A stretch of 29,666 bases of DNA from Psilocybe azurescens. Lineage: Eukaryota; Basidiomycota; Agaricomycetes; Agaricales; Agrocybaceae. The position numbers were made by a program, and so were the translations under genes. The first letter of the stretch is position 1. Each line of letters begins with the position of its first letter. Where the stretch lies: the NCBI GenBank assembly GCA_023853785.1, contig JAJIRX010000125.1, positions 1-29,666 of the forward strand, given 5' to 3'. Under the pieces are notes generated by a model. The model was not told the origin of the DNA. It was given only the letters and a program-made list of their open reading frames with translations, and ran no database searches. This document shows positions 1 through 10,841 of the stretch, in pieces.

Positions 1-1093
1 ACCAAAGATAGCAGGGAAGAAGGTCATGCTCACCAGTCGCAACCACCACAGACCCCTCAACAACACACTCCTCAGCCTCCGCCTCCTCCACCCCAGTTTT
101 CTGCTCAGTCGTCTCCTCAGTCGATGCAGGAGCCTGCTCCCAAGAAGGATAGACGAAGGTGTGTCAATGGCAACAAGCGAAAGGAAGATGAGGGCGGATA
201 GGCAGAAGATGTTCTCTGCCGAACGATCAACTGCGAATATGTCTGGCAACTTCAAGGTGTTATCCCAAGGGGCCCTGGATATCCGGAGAACAGCTCCCAC
301 TCTGGATAGTCGAGGTCCATTCAGCCGTCGCCAACAAGTGCTACGCTGCGGCCGCCTTCAAGTGTTCTTGACAAGAAACTTATGACAAATGTATCGCTGT
401 TGCTTATTGGACTTGCGACGAGTTCAAGTTCTGGAGTGGACGGTCCATCGCACTCGCCTACAATCTCATCACATAGCCGATTAAGCGACCCATTCACTTG
501 CCTTCCTCCTTCTCATCGCAACTCGGTGTCCTCAAACCATGTTTCGCCTCCCAGCCAGAGGTAGCCCTCAAGCGCGCCTCAGCCCCGACCTAGAAGACAA
601 CAACAACTCCAAGTGCTCGCGGATCGATATGAAGCAGGATCTCCTCGCCTTCTGGTAGGCGAACCTATACCGTCGACAAGGCCTTCACCCATACCATTTC
701 GCACCCAGCTTGCGTTGCACTCGCCAGAGCGCGAGCCCTTCCCGCCCAGCCCATCGTCGCCCGCTGTGCTGCCGCCCTCGCGTCCAATCGGCACTGGGCA
801 CGCCTCAGGGTCCAGCAGCAACAGTAAACATCATCAATCGCACCACCGCCCGTCGTAACTCTTTCCCCGCATCGAGCGCGCCGTCGCCTACACATACTGG
901 AGATGACAAGATGCGCGTAGAGTCGGGAGCACAGTCGATGTCGCCTCCTTCTTCAGCGGTAGTTCCAGGTGGGAGGGGCAAGATGGTGGATGTGCTAATG
1001 CACCGCTCGTCGGGGTCGCCGCCAGTGTCGAAACATTCGCAGCAGTCGCAGTCGCCACCGTTGGAGAAGAATGAGAATGACGCATCATCATAA
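1..1093 (+). pseudogene. 3' part of an unidentified Pro/Ser/Gln-rich protein gene, frame-broken
   Basis: The window opens inside coding-like sequence. Frame 1 from base 1 reads a Gln/Pro-rich stretch with a poly-Pro run and a basic patch (KKDRRRCVNGNKRKEDEGG), then stops at 199-201. Ser/Pro-rich coding-like text continues in other frames: about 382-564, then 565-657 with LEDNNNSKCSRIDMKQDLLAFW-like text, then about 790-1093, where the protein ends in ...SPPLEKNENDASS and TAA at 1091-1093. Composition suggests the disordered tail of a regulatory protein, but no domain is recognisable and the 5' end lies outside the window. The frame changes may be real decay, introns I cannot place, or the same base-run length errors seen in later genes. 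Function is not assigned. Confidence 0.35.
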
Positions 1094-1486
1094 TTCTCAT
1101 TTTTTTGTCATGGCTTTTTGCTATATACGACATGTTGCGAATTCGGTCGCATCAGGAGGAAGGGCTCATTACGACAACTCATGAGACGGTTAGCGAGTAA
1201 TGCTCCACTCTACTAGTCGGCCGACGTTACTGGTGCAACGACGGCCCCACTTGTCTAAACACTTTGCCATAGTAGCCAATCAAGGGCTAAAGAAATATCA
1301 TCAAAAATTAATGACGCTGTGCGCGGGTTGGGCCAACCCGCTCTATATATTCGCGTTGCGCTGTCAATACTTTGAATCGTATCCCTCTTCTCTCATATGC
1401 CAAGACATCCTCCCAGTCGCGCAAAGCTGCGAATAGCTATCGCTTTCTCACTATCGCTATTTCTATTCGCCTTCTCTGTGTCGTTT
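1094..1486 (+). promoter_or_regulatory. Upstream region of the Plavaka transposase: GC palindrome next to a TATA box
   Basis: This gap between the preceding gene tail and the transposase start holds a perfect inverted repeat at 1323-1341 (GCGGGTTGG, one central G, CCAACCCGC). A TATA-like element (CTATATAT, about 1343-1350) follows directly, about 140 bp before the ATG at 1487. A CCAAT motif lies at about 1276. The arrangement suits a core promoter with a dyad-symmetric site just upstream, but whether it belongs to the transposon or to the host sequence is unknown because I could not find the element ends. Confidence 0.45.
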
Positions 1487-4400
1487 ATGTTCCCGTGCAA
1501 GCATTGTCCAGAACAATTCAGTGCTATATCTGCTAGGGGTCTCACACAACACCAGACAAAATGTAAAGCTTTTCTGAAACATCAAGATGGGGCAAATCAA
1601 CGCCGAAAAACAACCGCCGCTTCAACAAAGGTTAAACAAGCGAAACTCAAAGACCGCAAGGCGCGCTTGGGCTCTGCGACTTCAGGAGTAAGCTTTTTCT
1701 TTTTTTTTTTTTGTTATAGTCGATAAATATAACGGTTTATCTAGGAAGTGTCCACTGCTGGATCGAGTACGAGTCATTTAGGAAATGTCGTACCCCATAA
1801 CTTGGAGGATCAGGCAATGGATCAAGATCTCAGTGCTATCGAACCCTCGCCACCTTCGCCTCCGCCTCCTCTTGCAACCTCGACACCCCCACCACCTTCG
1901 TCTTTTCACACCCTCCTCCCCAATTTACGCAGGCAGGTAGACTGAAGCAGAATTATCGGCTCCCTGCTCGATATGAGGACATAAATCCTGAGCCTTTGCC
2001 GCCGCTCAAGATGAGCAGTCAACTGCAGTGTTGCCGCGCCTGCATTTGATTGTGCGCAATCGACTGCGGACTGCCACCAATTCTTTTGGCTTGCTGCGAG
2101 AATACCTTTACCGGCCTTCTTTTGATCCCGACTCTTTTATTCCCGAAGAAGAGCTTCACCAAGTTGGAGAACTTGACCCTATGTCCATGCCGCCACCGTC
2201 CCCAACCCCTGTCCATCGAAATGAATCAGTTGAAATGCTTATGAACTGGAAGGACTCTGGCACATACACCAAGTCAGATTCCGAGGTCAACCGTCTCGTA
2301 AACGATGTTCTTCTTGACCCCAATTTCAAGCTTGAAGATTTGAAAGGTTTCAACGCGGCGAGAGAGAATCAAAGGAGCGATGCCGCAGAGAAGAATTCCC
2401 CCTTTCCGACTCTTTTCAAATGGCCAACATCAACATTGAAGTTCCTTCGGGCACCAAAAGCAAACCGCCAGGCACATTTTCTGTTCCAGGATTGCTCTAT
2501 CGGAAATTGACCGCTGTTATCCAAGCTGCATTCTCGTCGCCCCTTGCTTCCCACTTCCATTTCTTGCCTTTCAAATTATTGCATAGGTCTCCAAGTGGTG
2601 AAGAAGAACGGGTATTCTCTGAGGTCTACAACTCGGATGTTTTCATTGAAGAAAATGACAACGTGCAGCGTGCTCCTCTTCCTCCTGATGAGCCGGATTG
2701 CAAGCTAGAGAAGGTCGTAGCTGCCCTCATGTTCTGGTCTGACAGCACTCACCTTGCAAACTTTGGTACCGCAAAGCTCTGGCCAATCTATCTACTTTTT
2801 GGAATGTTTGAAATACATTCGTGGACAGCCAAACTCGGGTGCTTGCCAGCACATCGCATATATTCCTTCTCTTCCTGATTCATTCCAGGACTTTGCCGCC
2901 TCTTTCTGCAGTAAATGGGGCACGCAAAAAAGACCTCACAACGCATTGCCGACGAGAGCTTATGCATGGTGTCTGGAAATTTTTACTAGACACAGATTTC
3001 GTTCATGCATATAAATATGGAATGGTAGTCAAATGCGCTGACGGTATTTCGCGCCGGGTATACCCCGATTCTTTACATATTCTGCAGATTATCCTGAGAA
3101 GTAAGTGGATTCCTTTCTTTCAACGAACTGTTGAGTTAATCAATCCTTTTGACAGAGTTTTGCTTGCCACCATACGAGACAAAGGCCTTTGCCCGTGCCC
3201 TTGGTGTCTCGTTCGAAATCAAAATTTGACCAGATGGGCACAAAGAATGACATTAAATCTCGACTTACAATGGCTCGTAAATACCTTTTAGACAGCGTTC
3301 AAATTGCTCGGAATGCCATCTACAAGTCTGCAGTGGCCATCGCCGGTACCGCTGTCAATCGGCTCCTCAAGGTGACTTCTTCTGTCCCAACACTGGTGAG
3401 TCAAGTTCCCTGATATTCATTTATTCGAGCTTCATGTTTCGGTCTTAGAATGCCTTTATTGATAAAATTGGCTGCGATTTTGACATCCCGCGGATGCTTG
3501 TTGTTGATCTTTTGCACGAGTTTGAGTTGGGTGTCTGGAAAGCGCTCTTTACCCACTTAATTCGAATTCTGTATGCTGTTGCCCCTGACGGCAGTTTGGT
3601 TGCTAAGCTGGATCAACGGTACGCCCACTCCAGCATTTTTATCTATTGAAAACTAATAAACTTTTCCGCATCGACAAGGTTTCGGGGTGTACCAACGTTT
3701 GGGTCAAGTACAATCAGACGATTTGCAACAAATGCCTCAGAGATGAAGAAAACTTCGCAGCGCTGATTTTGAGGACCTATTACAGGTAAGACCAGCAATT
3801 CTGGCATGAAAGAAGAAAACGTTGAGTACTAACTTGTTCTTTAGTGCAGTATTCCAGTGTTTGAAGGACTTTTGCAAGAGCCATATAATTCAATCCTCAT
3901 GACGCTCTTATACCGAACAGCAGAATGGCATGCGTTTGCAAAACTTCGACTACATACCGAGAGTACTCTACAGCATCTTGAACAGGTTACAACAGAGCTT
4001 GGGAAGTTAACACGGAAGTTTAGGGACACCACACAGTCCGCTTTTGCGACAGTCGAACTCCCAAAGGAAGCAGGGGCACGACAGAGGCGCCAGATGTCTG
4101 GCAAGGGAAGGAGAAAGCTGTGGCAGGTAATACATCCAGCAAGAAATCCAAAACCCTGAATCTCTTCACTTACAAATGGCATGCGCTCGGAGACTACGTT
4201 CGTGCTATCCGCCTTTTGGTGGAACGGATGGGTTTTCAACCCAAGTCGTCAGTAATTTCTCTCTATGTATTTTATTTATTCTTACTTTTTAATCAACAGG
4301 GTGAACTTGCTCATAAAGTCGTTAAGCGCATGTATGGATCGACAAACAAGCGCAATGCCGAGAGCCAAATTGCTAAGCGTTATAAAAGGCTTGAACGTGC

Positions 4401-5673
4401 TCGTTTGGCCTTTGATATGAAGCGGCTTCACGGCCATACCAAGCAGAAAACAACAGGTCACGTCAACAACCAACCGGATGGTGACCCAGAGCTGAGATAC
4501 TATATCTCTCCGTCTAAAAGTCACCCTCAGGATATCCGTGGCACCCTGCGCAATAACAGGAGCGACCCTGCTTATCATGTACGTTTTCTCGATTAACGCT
4601 TTTGTGATTTATAACTCATGGACTTACTGAGACTTTGAAGAAATTTTTACCGAAGCTTCAAGATCATTTATTAGGACGACTAACCGGCCGTGAATTTGAT
4701 GCCGACATGCACGAAGAATTCACGGATTTAGATCGCAACTCCATACGCTTTGTCGGAAACAAGATTTATTCTGTTCAGACATGCCGCATCTATTACACTA
4801 GCTACGACTTACAGCTGCAGTGGGACACTGTCCGCCCTCATTCACACCCAGATATTATGCTGCGCTCTCCTATTAACGAGGAAGGTGCTGAACCCTACTG
4901 GTATGCGAGAGTCATTGGAGTCTACCATGCCAACGTTTGGGCTGAGAATCCAGTGATTCCTGATGCCAAAACCGTCAAACGCATGGATTTTCTTTGGGTC
5001 CGTTGGTTTGGCGAGGAACCCGGCTATCGTTCAGGATTTCGTCGAGCACGCCTACCCAAAATTGGCTTTGTAGAATCCACAGATGAATTTGCTTTCAGTT
5101 TTGTTGATCCTGCTATTGTAGTGCGCGGTTGTCACTTGATTCCGGCCTTTGAAGCTGGTCGGAGTCCTGATCTCCTTCCTTGGCCCTGTAGCATTGCTCG
5201 ATGCCTTGATTCTGACAATAAAGAAGACTGGTTAAACTTCTACGTAAACATGTGAGTGGACGTCAGGTGGTCCCTGCTTTGATGTATTACTAACAGCTGA
5301 ATACTCTCAGTTTTGTTGATCGAGATATGATTATGCGTTACTTTGGTGGTGGCATCGGTCATTTGAAGAATACCCTCAGCAGGAAGTACCCGGATTTGAT
5401 TCCATTGACCCAAGCTCTGAGGAAATGGAAGTGGAAGAAGAGGATGACAAAGACGACCCCTGTAGCGCCATGAATGAGGATCTGGAACTGGAAGGAAATG
5501 AAGACGACAACGACGATGATGATGAAGAAGATGACAAAGACGACAACGATGAAGATAATGATGATGATGATGAAGGTGGGGACCAAAGCGATGGGGATGA
5601 GGTCCATGATTTTGGTTGCAGTGGTGATGAGGAAGAGGAAGGAGAAGAGGATTATGGCTACGCCTCACTGTAG
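1487..5673 (+). CDS. Plavaka-family DNA transposase (multi-exon, frame-disrupted)
   Basis: This is a transposase-like protein of the Plavaka class, a fungal DNA-transposon group related to KDZ elements. The N-terminus is a C2HC zinc finger (C-x2-C-x12-H-x4-C, starting MFPCKHC). A Pro-rich linker follows, then the conserved block LPRLHLIVRNRLRTATNSFG and the core motifs FWSDSTHLANFGTAKLWP, RRELMHGVWKFLLDTDF, ATIRDKGLCPCP, VVDLLHEFELGVWKALF and LGDYVRAIRL. The end is a long Asp/Glu tail and TAG at 5671-5673. The Asp residues in SDST and VVDLLHE are the likely catalytic acids; this is inference. Introns lie near 1688-1743, 3107-3155, 3395-3449, 3620-3678, 3786-3844, 4249-4300, 4579-4640 and 5253-5310. 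About a dozen single-base frame changes interrupt the reading, yet no substitution-type stop codon was noticed in the aligned frames, so the copy looks young. Terminal inverted repeats and target-site duplication were not identified. Confidence 0.88.
5425..5673 (+). other. Acidic low-complexity C-terminal tail of the transposase
   Basis: The final exon encodes a tail made almost wholly of Asp and Glu with a few Asn, Lys and Gly, built from GAT/GAC/GAA/GAG repeats. It ends in ...EDYGYASL and a stop. Joining it to the preceding conserved segment (MRYFGGGIGHL) needs one extra base near 5366-5367. Acidic tails are common at the C-terminus of this transposase group as I remember it. A role in chromatin or DNA-binding modulation is only a guess. 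Confidence 0.7.
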
Positions 5674-5822
5674 CCTATTTATGTTGACCTACACACCCGG
5701 CTCACTTGGAAATTTTACGCCTATGTCAAGGATATTTCACTATGATAATTAAATATAATTTGTATGCCATATTGTGCCCATCTCATATCCTGCGTACAAC
5801 CCTGCTGAAGGACGATGATGAG

Positions 5823-6053
5823 TTATAAATTGTCTAACATCTGACATGCATATTATGATTTTTTGGTGAACCTGGCAGCCACTTTACAATCTAATTATAT
5901 TGTCTTTGCCATATTATATTTGCTTTACGTTACAGAAACAATATTGTACCCAATCTATAAACCGTTTAACATCTTACATGACCTTGCAATCTAGTTATAA
6001 TGTACTTATCATATTATATTTACTTTATATTACAAAAATAATATTATATGTCA
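5823..6053 (+). repeat. Imperfect AT-rich tandem repeat, two copies
   Basis: Copy A (5823 to about 5952) and copy B (5955-6053) share the order TATAAA-like start, GTnTAACATCTnACATG, CAATCTAnTTATA, CATATTATATTTnCTTTA and TTACAnAAAnAATATT. Copy A carries about 30 extra bases after ACATG. They lie 3' of the transposase stop, so they may be subterminal repeats of the element or simple AT-rich decay. Confidence 0.65.
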
Positions 6054-6300
6054 TAGATATATGGTTATGAGCTGATATCTGCGTGTTATAATGATGTGAC
6101 AGGTTTGTAAACGTCGTATTGCTAAATAGGATTTGTCCTGCTTTCCTGATGTTCCCCTTTCCGATTGAAGAAATTAAAAACTTAACCTATGGCATTGTTG
6201 CTTGATTTAACAAGACAATCGATGAAGCCGAAGTAAGTCGCTCAATCATCTCCCTTCTAAACGACGAACTTTAAGCTAACGGCCTAATGATACTAAAAAA

Positions 6301-6518
6301 ACGTTGAAGTATCTACTCGATCAAATCGTAAGTACTTACTGCGAACCGGCGCGTCTGACCTTACACTAGCAAGAATTGATAGAAGACATGTGTGCTAATC
6401 GTGTATATAGCCTTCCCCGTCTGCAGACGACGACGAGCTGGTGAAAAAGCTGCGAACGAAAATGCAAGACCTCCTAGCAGATCTGCGGAAAGGGGCAGAA
6501 GGCGTGAACAAGGCATGA
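6301..6518 (+). CDS. Fragment of a small hypothetical protein gene (3' exons)
   Basis: Two exon-like segments join in phase. The first ends in TLKYLLDQI before a GTAAGT donor at 6328. The second runs from 6411 to 6518 after a TATAG acceptor and encodes PSPSADDDELVKKLRTKMQD, then LLADLRKGAEGVNKA and TGA. The second exon is exactly 36 codons and reads as an amphipathic, charged helix. An upstream exon may start at the ATG at 6189 and end at the GTAAGT at 6233, but I could not join it in phase. Product and start are unknown; a small coiled-coil subunit is one possibility. Confidence 0.35.
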
Positions 6519-6689
6519 ATTGAATGTATATTGAATTTTGGACGTGAATCGTGGGCTACGGCTTGCATAAATAGATAGCAGAAGGATCGTATATCGATGT
6601 CTACACATAGATCTTTAGAAGCAATTGGTGATTTCGGATGTACGACGAAGGACCAGGCCTCTGCTGCTGCTGCTCCTGACTCCCATAAC

Positions 6690-7960
6690 CCCTCGTCTCT
6701 TTGATGCGCGTAGGTTGAGAAGGGGGCGAGGCCCATGCTTCGTAGGATTATGAACTGAACAACAAACGAACGAAAGTACGAAGCAAACATACAAAAATAG
6801 CCGGATATGTCATAACTTTACATGAAGAACTCCAGCATAGGACATTCTTACCGTTACGATAAACGAGTATAGCAGACGCCCCGGCTTACAGACAGACCAG
6901 CTCACAGTTCCGATCTAGCCACCTACCTCTGACAGGTGGAGAGCTCGACAGATTAGCCACGCGTTCCTGGGCGAAGATGCCTGTTAAAATACTTCCAATG
7001 GAGTCTCCAAATATCATGCGTTGAGATAATATGTAGAAGGAAACGAACGAGGATTAAATCCCGTGTACAACTTTGAAAGACCAGACGGCGTGACTTTAAC
7101 TGGGCAATTAAGTTACATTGAGGTCGAGGGAGTGGGAGTCATCGTAGCCTTAGGCACTTGAGAGACGAAGTCACGCCCGGCTCTGCCCAACGCACCGTAT
7201 AGCAGAGCAACCACTGTCGTTGATTAACAATTCGGCTGCAAGTAAAATTTATTGTAGAGGAGGTTGTAAGGGGTACTCACGAGCGCCAACGTATCCCGAG
7301 CCAGGTGTAGTAGTGATGAGCCTTGCAATAGCGCCTGAGCAGAAACTGACTGCGCTCCATTTCTTTGTATTCTGTAGTCCTATATAGATGTGCAAAGAAA
7401 ATATTGGTACAAGGCCTGGTCGTATTGAAGCAAGGGCTTGAAGATAAAATATCTAACGTACCAAGATAACACTAGTCAGCCCTCCTGCGGAAGCTGCATA
7501 TTGGTGTTAATGCACGCCTAAACGGACCCTCAGCATCATACGCATACCTCTCCCTAAGATAAATCGACATCGCGAGTGCCGCAGCCTCCGACGAGATATG
7601 CACAGAAATGCCCTGTAAAGTACAACACTCCGATCCGCTTCGTCGATCGGAGTGTGTTCCAGTCCCAGCACGCGGTTGGGTTGTAGACCAGGGTTGTCCA
7701 GATGAACACGAATGAGGACACATGGACGGCCGCGTTCTGCGATGGCGCCAATGGGAATCGCCGCTCTGCCACTATCGACTATGTCTTGCCGCGTTTCTGG
7801 TATTGATTATCGACCACCATCATCACAGTACGTACCAGCACAACAGCTCATGACCGAGTAGAAGTGAGTCGCGCACAGAGAAATAATGATGAATATGATG
7901 CTCTAGTTACTAATTCGCAGATACATGAAGCAGTTGTAGGGTACCGTCTCTCAGATATAT
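6690..7960 (-). pseudogene. Ammonium transporter (Amt/Mep family) pseudogene
   Basis: On the minus strand, degenerate but ordered pieces of a fungal ammonium permease can be read. They are FIWTTLVYNPTACWDWN (near 7680-7725, cf. the family's FIWxTLVYDPIACWTWN), GISVHISSEAAALAMSIYL (near 7555-7610), ACINTN plus AASAGGLTSVIL (near 7460-7515), KWSAVSFCSGAIARL and TTTPGSGYVGA (7287-7365), LLYGALGRAGRDFVSQVPKA (near 7140-7205) and GDSIGSILTGIFAQE (near 6965-7005). Frame changes separate several pieces. The conserved segment expected between the IYL and ACI blocks, which carries the family motif WFGWFGFN, is missing altogether. This is therefore a broken copy of an 11-TM ammonium channel. It lies tail-side of the quinone reductase gene on the same strand. 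Confidence 0.83.
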
Positions 7961-7972
7961 CGATATTCGATC

Positions 7973-9183
7973 CTAGAAGCTAACTTTACTGACGGTCTTA
8001 TAAAACGATTCGCCTTGAATTTCGGCGATCTCGAGCTCGAGTGGGGTTGGCTGGCGACTGCCATTGGACGAGGCAAATGTTCCAGCACCCCAGGGAGAAC
8101 CTGCAGCAATGATATATTTGTATCAGCCACAATCCATCAAATACGCATCATGATTGGCATGATCAATGACAGAATCAGGGTTTGATTTTCCCAAGCCAGC
8201 AGCCTGTACAGCCAAGAAGGTTGGGAAAGATATATAGGCCCTGGAACCCCTTCCATGCATAGCTGGCAGATTGAAATTTGAATGTTGCTCACCGCCATGA
8301 ACCTCATCCAAGTTCGTCAACTTGCCAAAAGCGTGGGAGTATCCGAATGGTACGTAGAGGATACCGTGATGCGCCAAGGTGGACAAAGACGCCAGGACCG
8401 TCGATTCCTGTCCTCCTCCGAGCCCGGCAGTGGAGACAAAGAAGCCGGCGTATTTCCCTGCGAGCTTGCCCCCTGCCCAGAGCTGGCCTGTGGAATCCCA
8501 GAACGCCTGATACGCAGTGGAACGATAGTAAGTCTATATTAAAACATCTCTTTGTTTGGGAGATAACACACCTTCCATTGTGCGGGCATATTTCCGTAAC
8601 GAGTGGGAACACCGAGGAGGAACGCATCGTAGGTGACCAGAATATCGGGGGTGATGATAGGATAATCAGGCTTAGCTGGTGCGTACATCTTCGTCAAGAC
8701 TTCCTGGGGAGGGTCTCGGCGACTCTGGAGGATGTTGATTAAAGTCAGTGGGCGGTATGATGCGAGGAGATAAGGGCATACTGATAGATGTTTGCCTTTC
8801 CACCGGCCTTCTCAATACCAGCTTTTTCGGCTTCGGCAACTGGATAAAAATGGATGAGGCCATGGTCTAGTCATTGATATACCAGGTGGGAGCGCACCTT
8901 TGGCAATATGCCCGTACATTGTGTAAATGACAATCGCGACTTTGGGAGGAGACATGTTCGACACTGTTTCTATCTGAGGTAGTGTTGCAGGAGGCTCTGA
9001 TGATGATGAGGGGGCTTGAGGGGCTTCTTGTTGATGAACGTCAGGAGAAGTCGCTGGGGCTTTTGTAGTCTCGGCTTTCTCTCCGTTACTGCTGGATTTG
9101 GTCTTCGATTCAGATGTCGATTTCGATTTGGAATCTTTGTTGTTGTCGGCGAAATTATCCTTCTGCTTTTGCTTGGGAAACAC
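7973..9183 (-). CDS. WrbA-type NAD(P)H:quinone oxidoreductase (flavodoxin-like, FMN)
   Basis: The product should be a cytosolic FMN protein that reduces quinones by two electrons at NAD(P)H expense, protecting against semiquinones; mushrooms use such enzymes with aromatic and lignin-derived quinones. Five exons on the minus strand (8898-8955 or longer, 8782-8839, 8572-8722, 8293-8506, 7973-8100) read [19 protein letters not shown] (FMN phosphate loop), [56 protein letters not shown] and a C-terminus ending [11 protein letters not shown]. From the ATG at 8955 it is about 202 aa, the usual family length. An open, low-complexity Ser/Lys/Pro extension runs up to 9183, and many mushroom homologues seem to carry one. 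One base appears missing in the G4 run at 8706-8709. Using an acceptor 2 nt downstream restores the frame with a local change to HRRDPP. Confidence 0.92.
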
Positions 9184-9261
9184 ATGGGGGCGTTTGGTAA
9201 AGAAGGGGATACTTTAGAACCGGTGTTCGTGATGGATGGATGTGTCGCTCTCTGGCGTGCT

Positions 9262-9290
9262 TGTAATCCCTACTTTATATCATCTCATAT
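9262..9290 (-). promoter_or_regulatory. Probable TATA element of the quinone reductase gene
   Basis: Read on the minus strand, the sequence around 9270-9285 is GATATAAAGTAG, about 90 bp upstream of the ATG at 9185 and 310 bp upstream of the ATG at 8955. That spacing is reasonable for a fungal core promoter serving the longer, N-terminally extended form. Confidence 0.35.
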
Positions 9291-10780
9291 ACATCGCGAT
9301 TGCCGTCAGGTCATAAGCACTTCTTGTGGGTTCTTGTGGGATGTTGTTTCCAAAATGGAATGAAGCCATATGACTAATCTCATCATTGCCCAATCAGAGG
9401 CGTCGATTGTAATGTTTGAGCTTAGGCACACGTCCAATGTCCATTGCTCAGCGTTGGAGAATACGTGAAGTATATTACGGTGGCGTCAATTCATCTATTG
9501 TAGGTTGGAAATTTGCGAGAAATATGACCAATTGGTTGGATAAAGGCGCACACTGTAGGGTTCCAGAAAGCTAAGGTGGGTCCAGACGGCTCGGCAGTGG
9601 AGGAGCGCGCGATAGATATACCAGATTCGGAAAGCTCTGCGTTCAGAATTTTTATCACACGCTCGATTCCAGTCGATTCGCGACTTGCGGCTTGGTGGAA
9701 GATACATTTAGGCTCCTATTGACGCAGAAGATTCGAAGTTCGAACCATAGATACATTGCTTTTCTTCTAATAATAATACTATGTATGAGTGTGTTCGTAG
9801 GACAAGTACCAGGCAGGAGATATTAGTTGCCAAACCTGGATGATATGTCGTCACGGGCAACCTCTTCCACCTGGGTGTGACCGTTCATCGAACAGTCATC
9901 TCTCGCTGACTAACCACGGCTGCTTGTGTTTGCTAACTTGCAATTCATCGATTAGCGCAAAGCCGATTTAATGACAAACATCCCAAGAGCTTTCACAATT
10001 TCACCGTGTTAAAGCGACATCACTTGTACCCTATTGATGATACTAGAATAGATCATATGTTCATGATAGCTGCATAATGTCTACACACGTCTAAGGGTGT
10101 TCTTCTGAAATAAAACTATTATTACCACGACTGTCTCGTCTTTTCGAGTTGGCAATCCCGCTTCTCCCTAAAATTAGCTCGAGTAATGTTTTCTATAGAC
10201 TTTGGCTCCCAAGTGTTGTCGGCGGAGAAATCTGTGGTGTATGAAGGGTAGATACAGTGAGTGTTGGAGGGCCATCTTTTACTTGACCTTCAAAATCAGG
10301 TTCTCTGTGAAGGACAGGCAAACATGTAGCAAAACTTCTCGCAGTTTGTTGAAGAGATAGCAACCAGATATTCAATCTCTTAACACAACTCATGTCTTAC
10401 TCCTGCTATCTGTGTAGACTTTCCTGTACATATTCTCCCAGAAATACATTTAGTCATAGGGTTCCATGATAGAATGTTTATTGAAGCGCTGAACCGTGTT
10501 AGATTCACTGTTTCTATTCTATATAAAATACTTCGGAGAAAGGGATATTCCTTTGAGTCAACGATGGGGACAGAGCGACCCTTTATTCGGCACACCTGCA
10601 TCAACGCCCATGTATTCATAGAGGTTATAGTATTCGTAATACTACTGAGATAGCTATCGCTCTCCGAAGCTTGGTACGTGACGAGATATCATTTTCGGAT
10701 ACCGGAAATTCTACTTTTCCGCCTTATGAACCATGCAATTTATATTTATATTTATGGACATGCTAATTGTTATTTGGGGA
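9291..10780. other. Intergenic stretch without recognisable genes
   Basis: Short open frames occur on both strands (for example 9495-9707 minus, 10193-10393 minus, 10380-10619 minus), but none has a recognisable domain or convincing splice structure. An ATTTAT-type run sits at about 10739-10755. Nothing else stands out. Confidence 0.5.
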
Positions 10781-10791
10781 CCAACTTCAAG

Positions 10792-10841
10792 ACGCGACGC
10801 GTGTATAAGCTCAACACGTGGTATGAACGAATTATCACGTG
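10792..10841 (+). promoter_or_regulatory. ACGCGT box and paired CACGTG E-boxes upstream of TRM44
   Basis: ACGCGACGCGT at 10792-10802 contains an MCB-like ACGCGT (10797-10802). Two perfect CACGTG palindromes follow at 10815-10820 and 10836-10841, 21 bp apart (two helical turns), about 165-190 bp before the TRM44 start. In fungi CACGTG is the core site for bHLH factors (Cbf1/Pho4/SREBP-like), and ACGCGT binds MBF-type cell-cycle factors. Use here is inferred from position only. Confidence 0.45.

Noticed and set aside
5240..5668. His/Leu-rich minus-strand open frame
   Set aside because: It is the complement of the acidic GAT/GAA repeat tail of the transposase.
6395..6790. 131-aa minus-strand open frame as a gene
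   Set aside because: It overlaps a better-supported plus-strand exon and the Amt pseudogene end; no domain apart from possible Amt remnants.
9728..9760. GGTTCGAACTTCGAATC on the minus strand as a tRNA T-arm
   Set aside because: The B-box lacks the closing CC and no A-box or acceptor pairing is found nearby.
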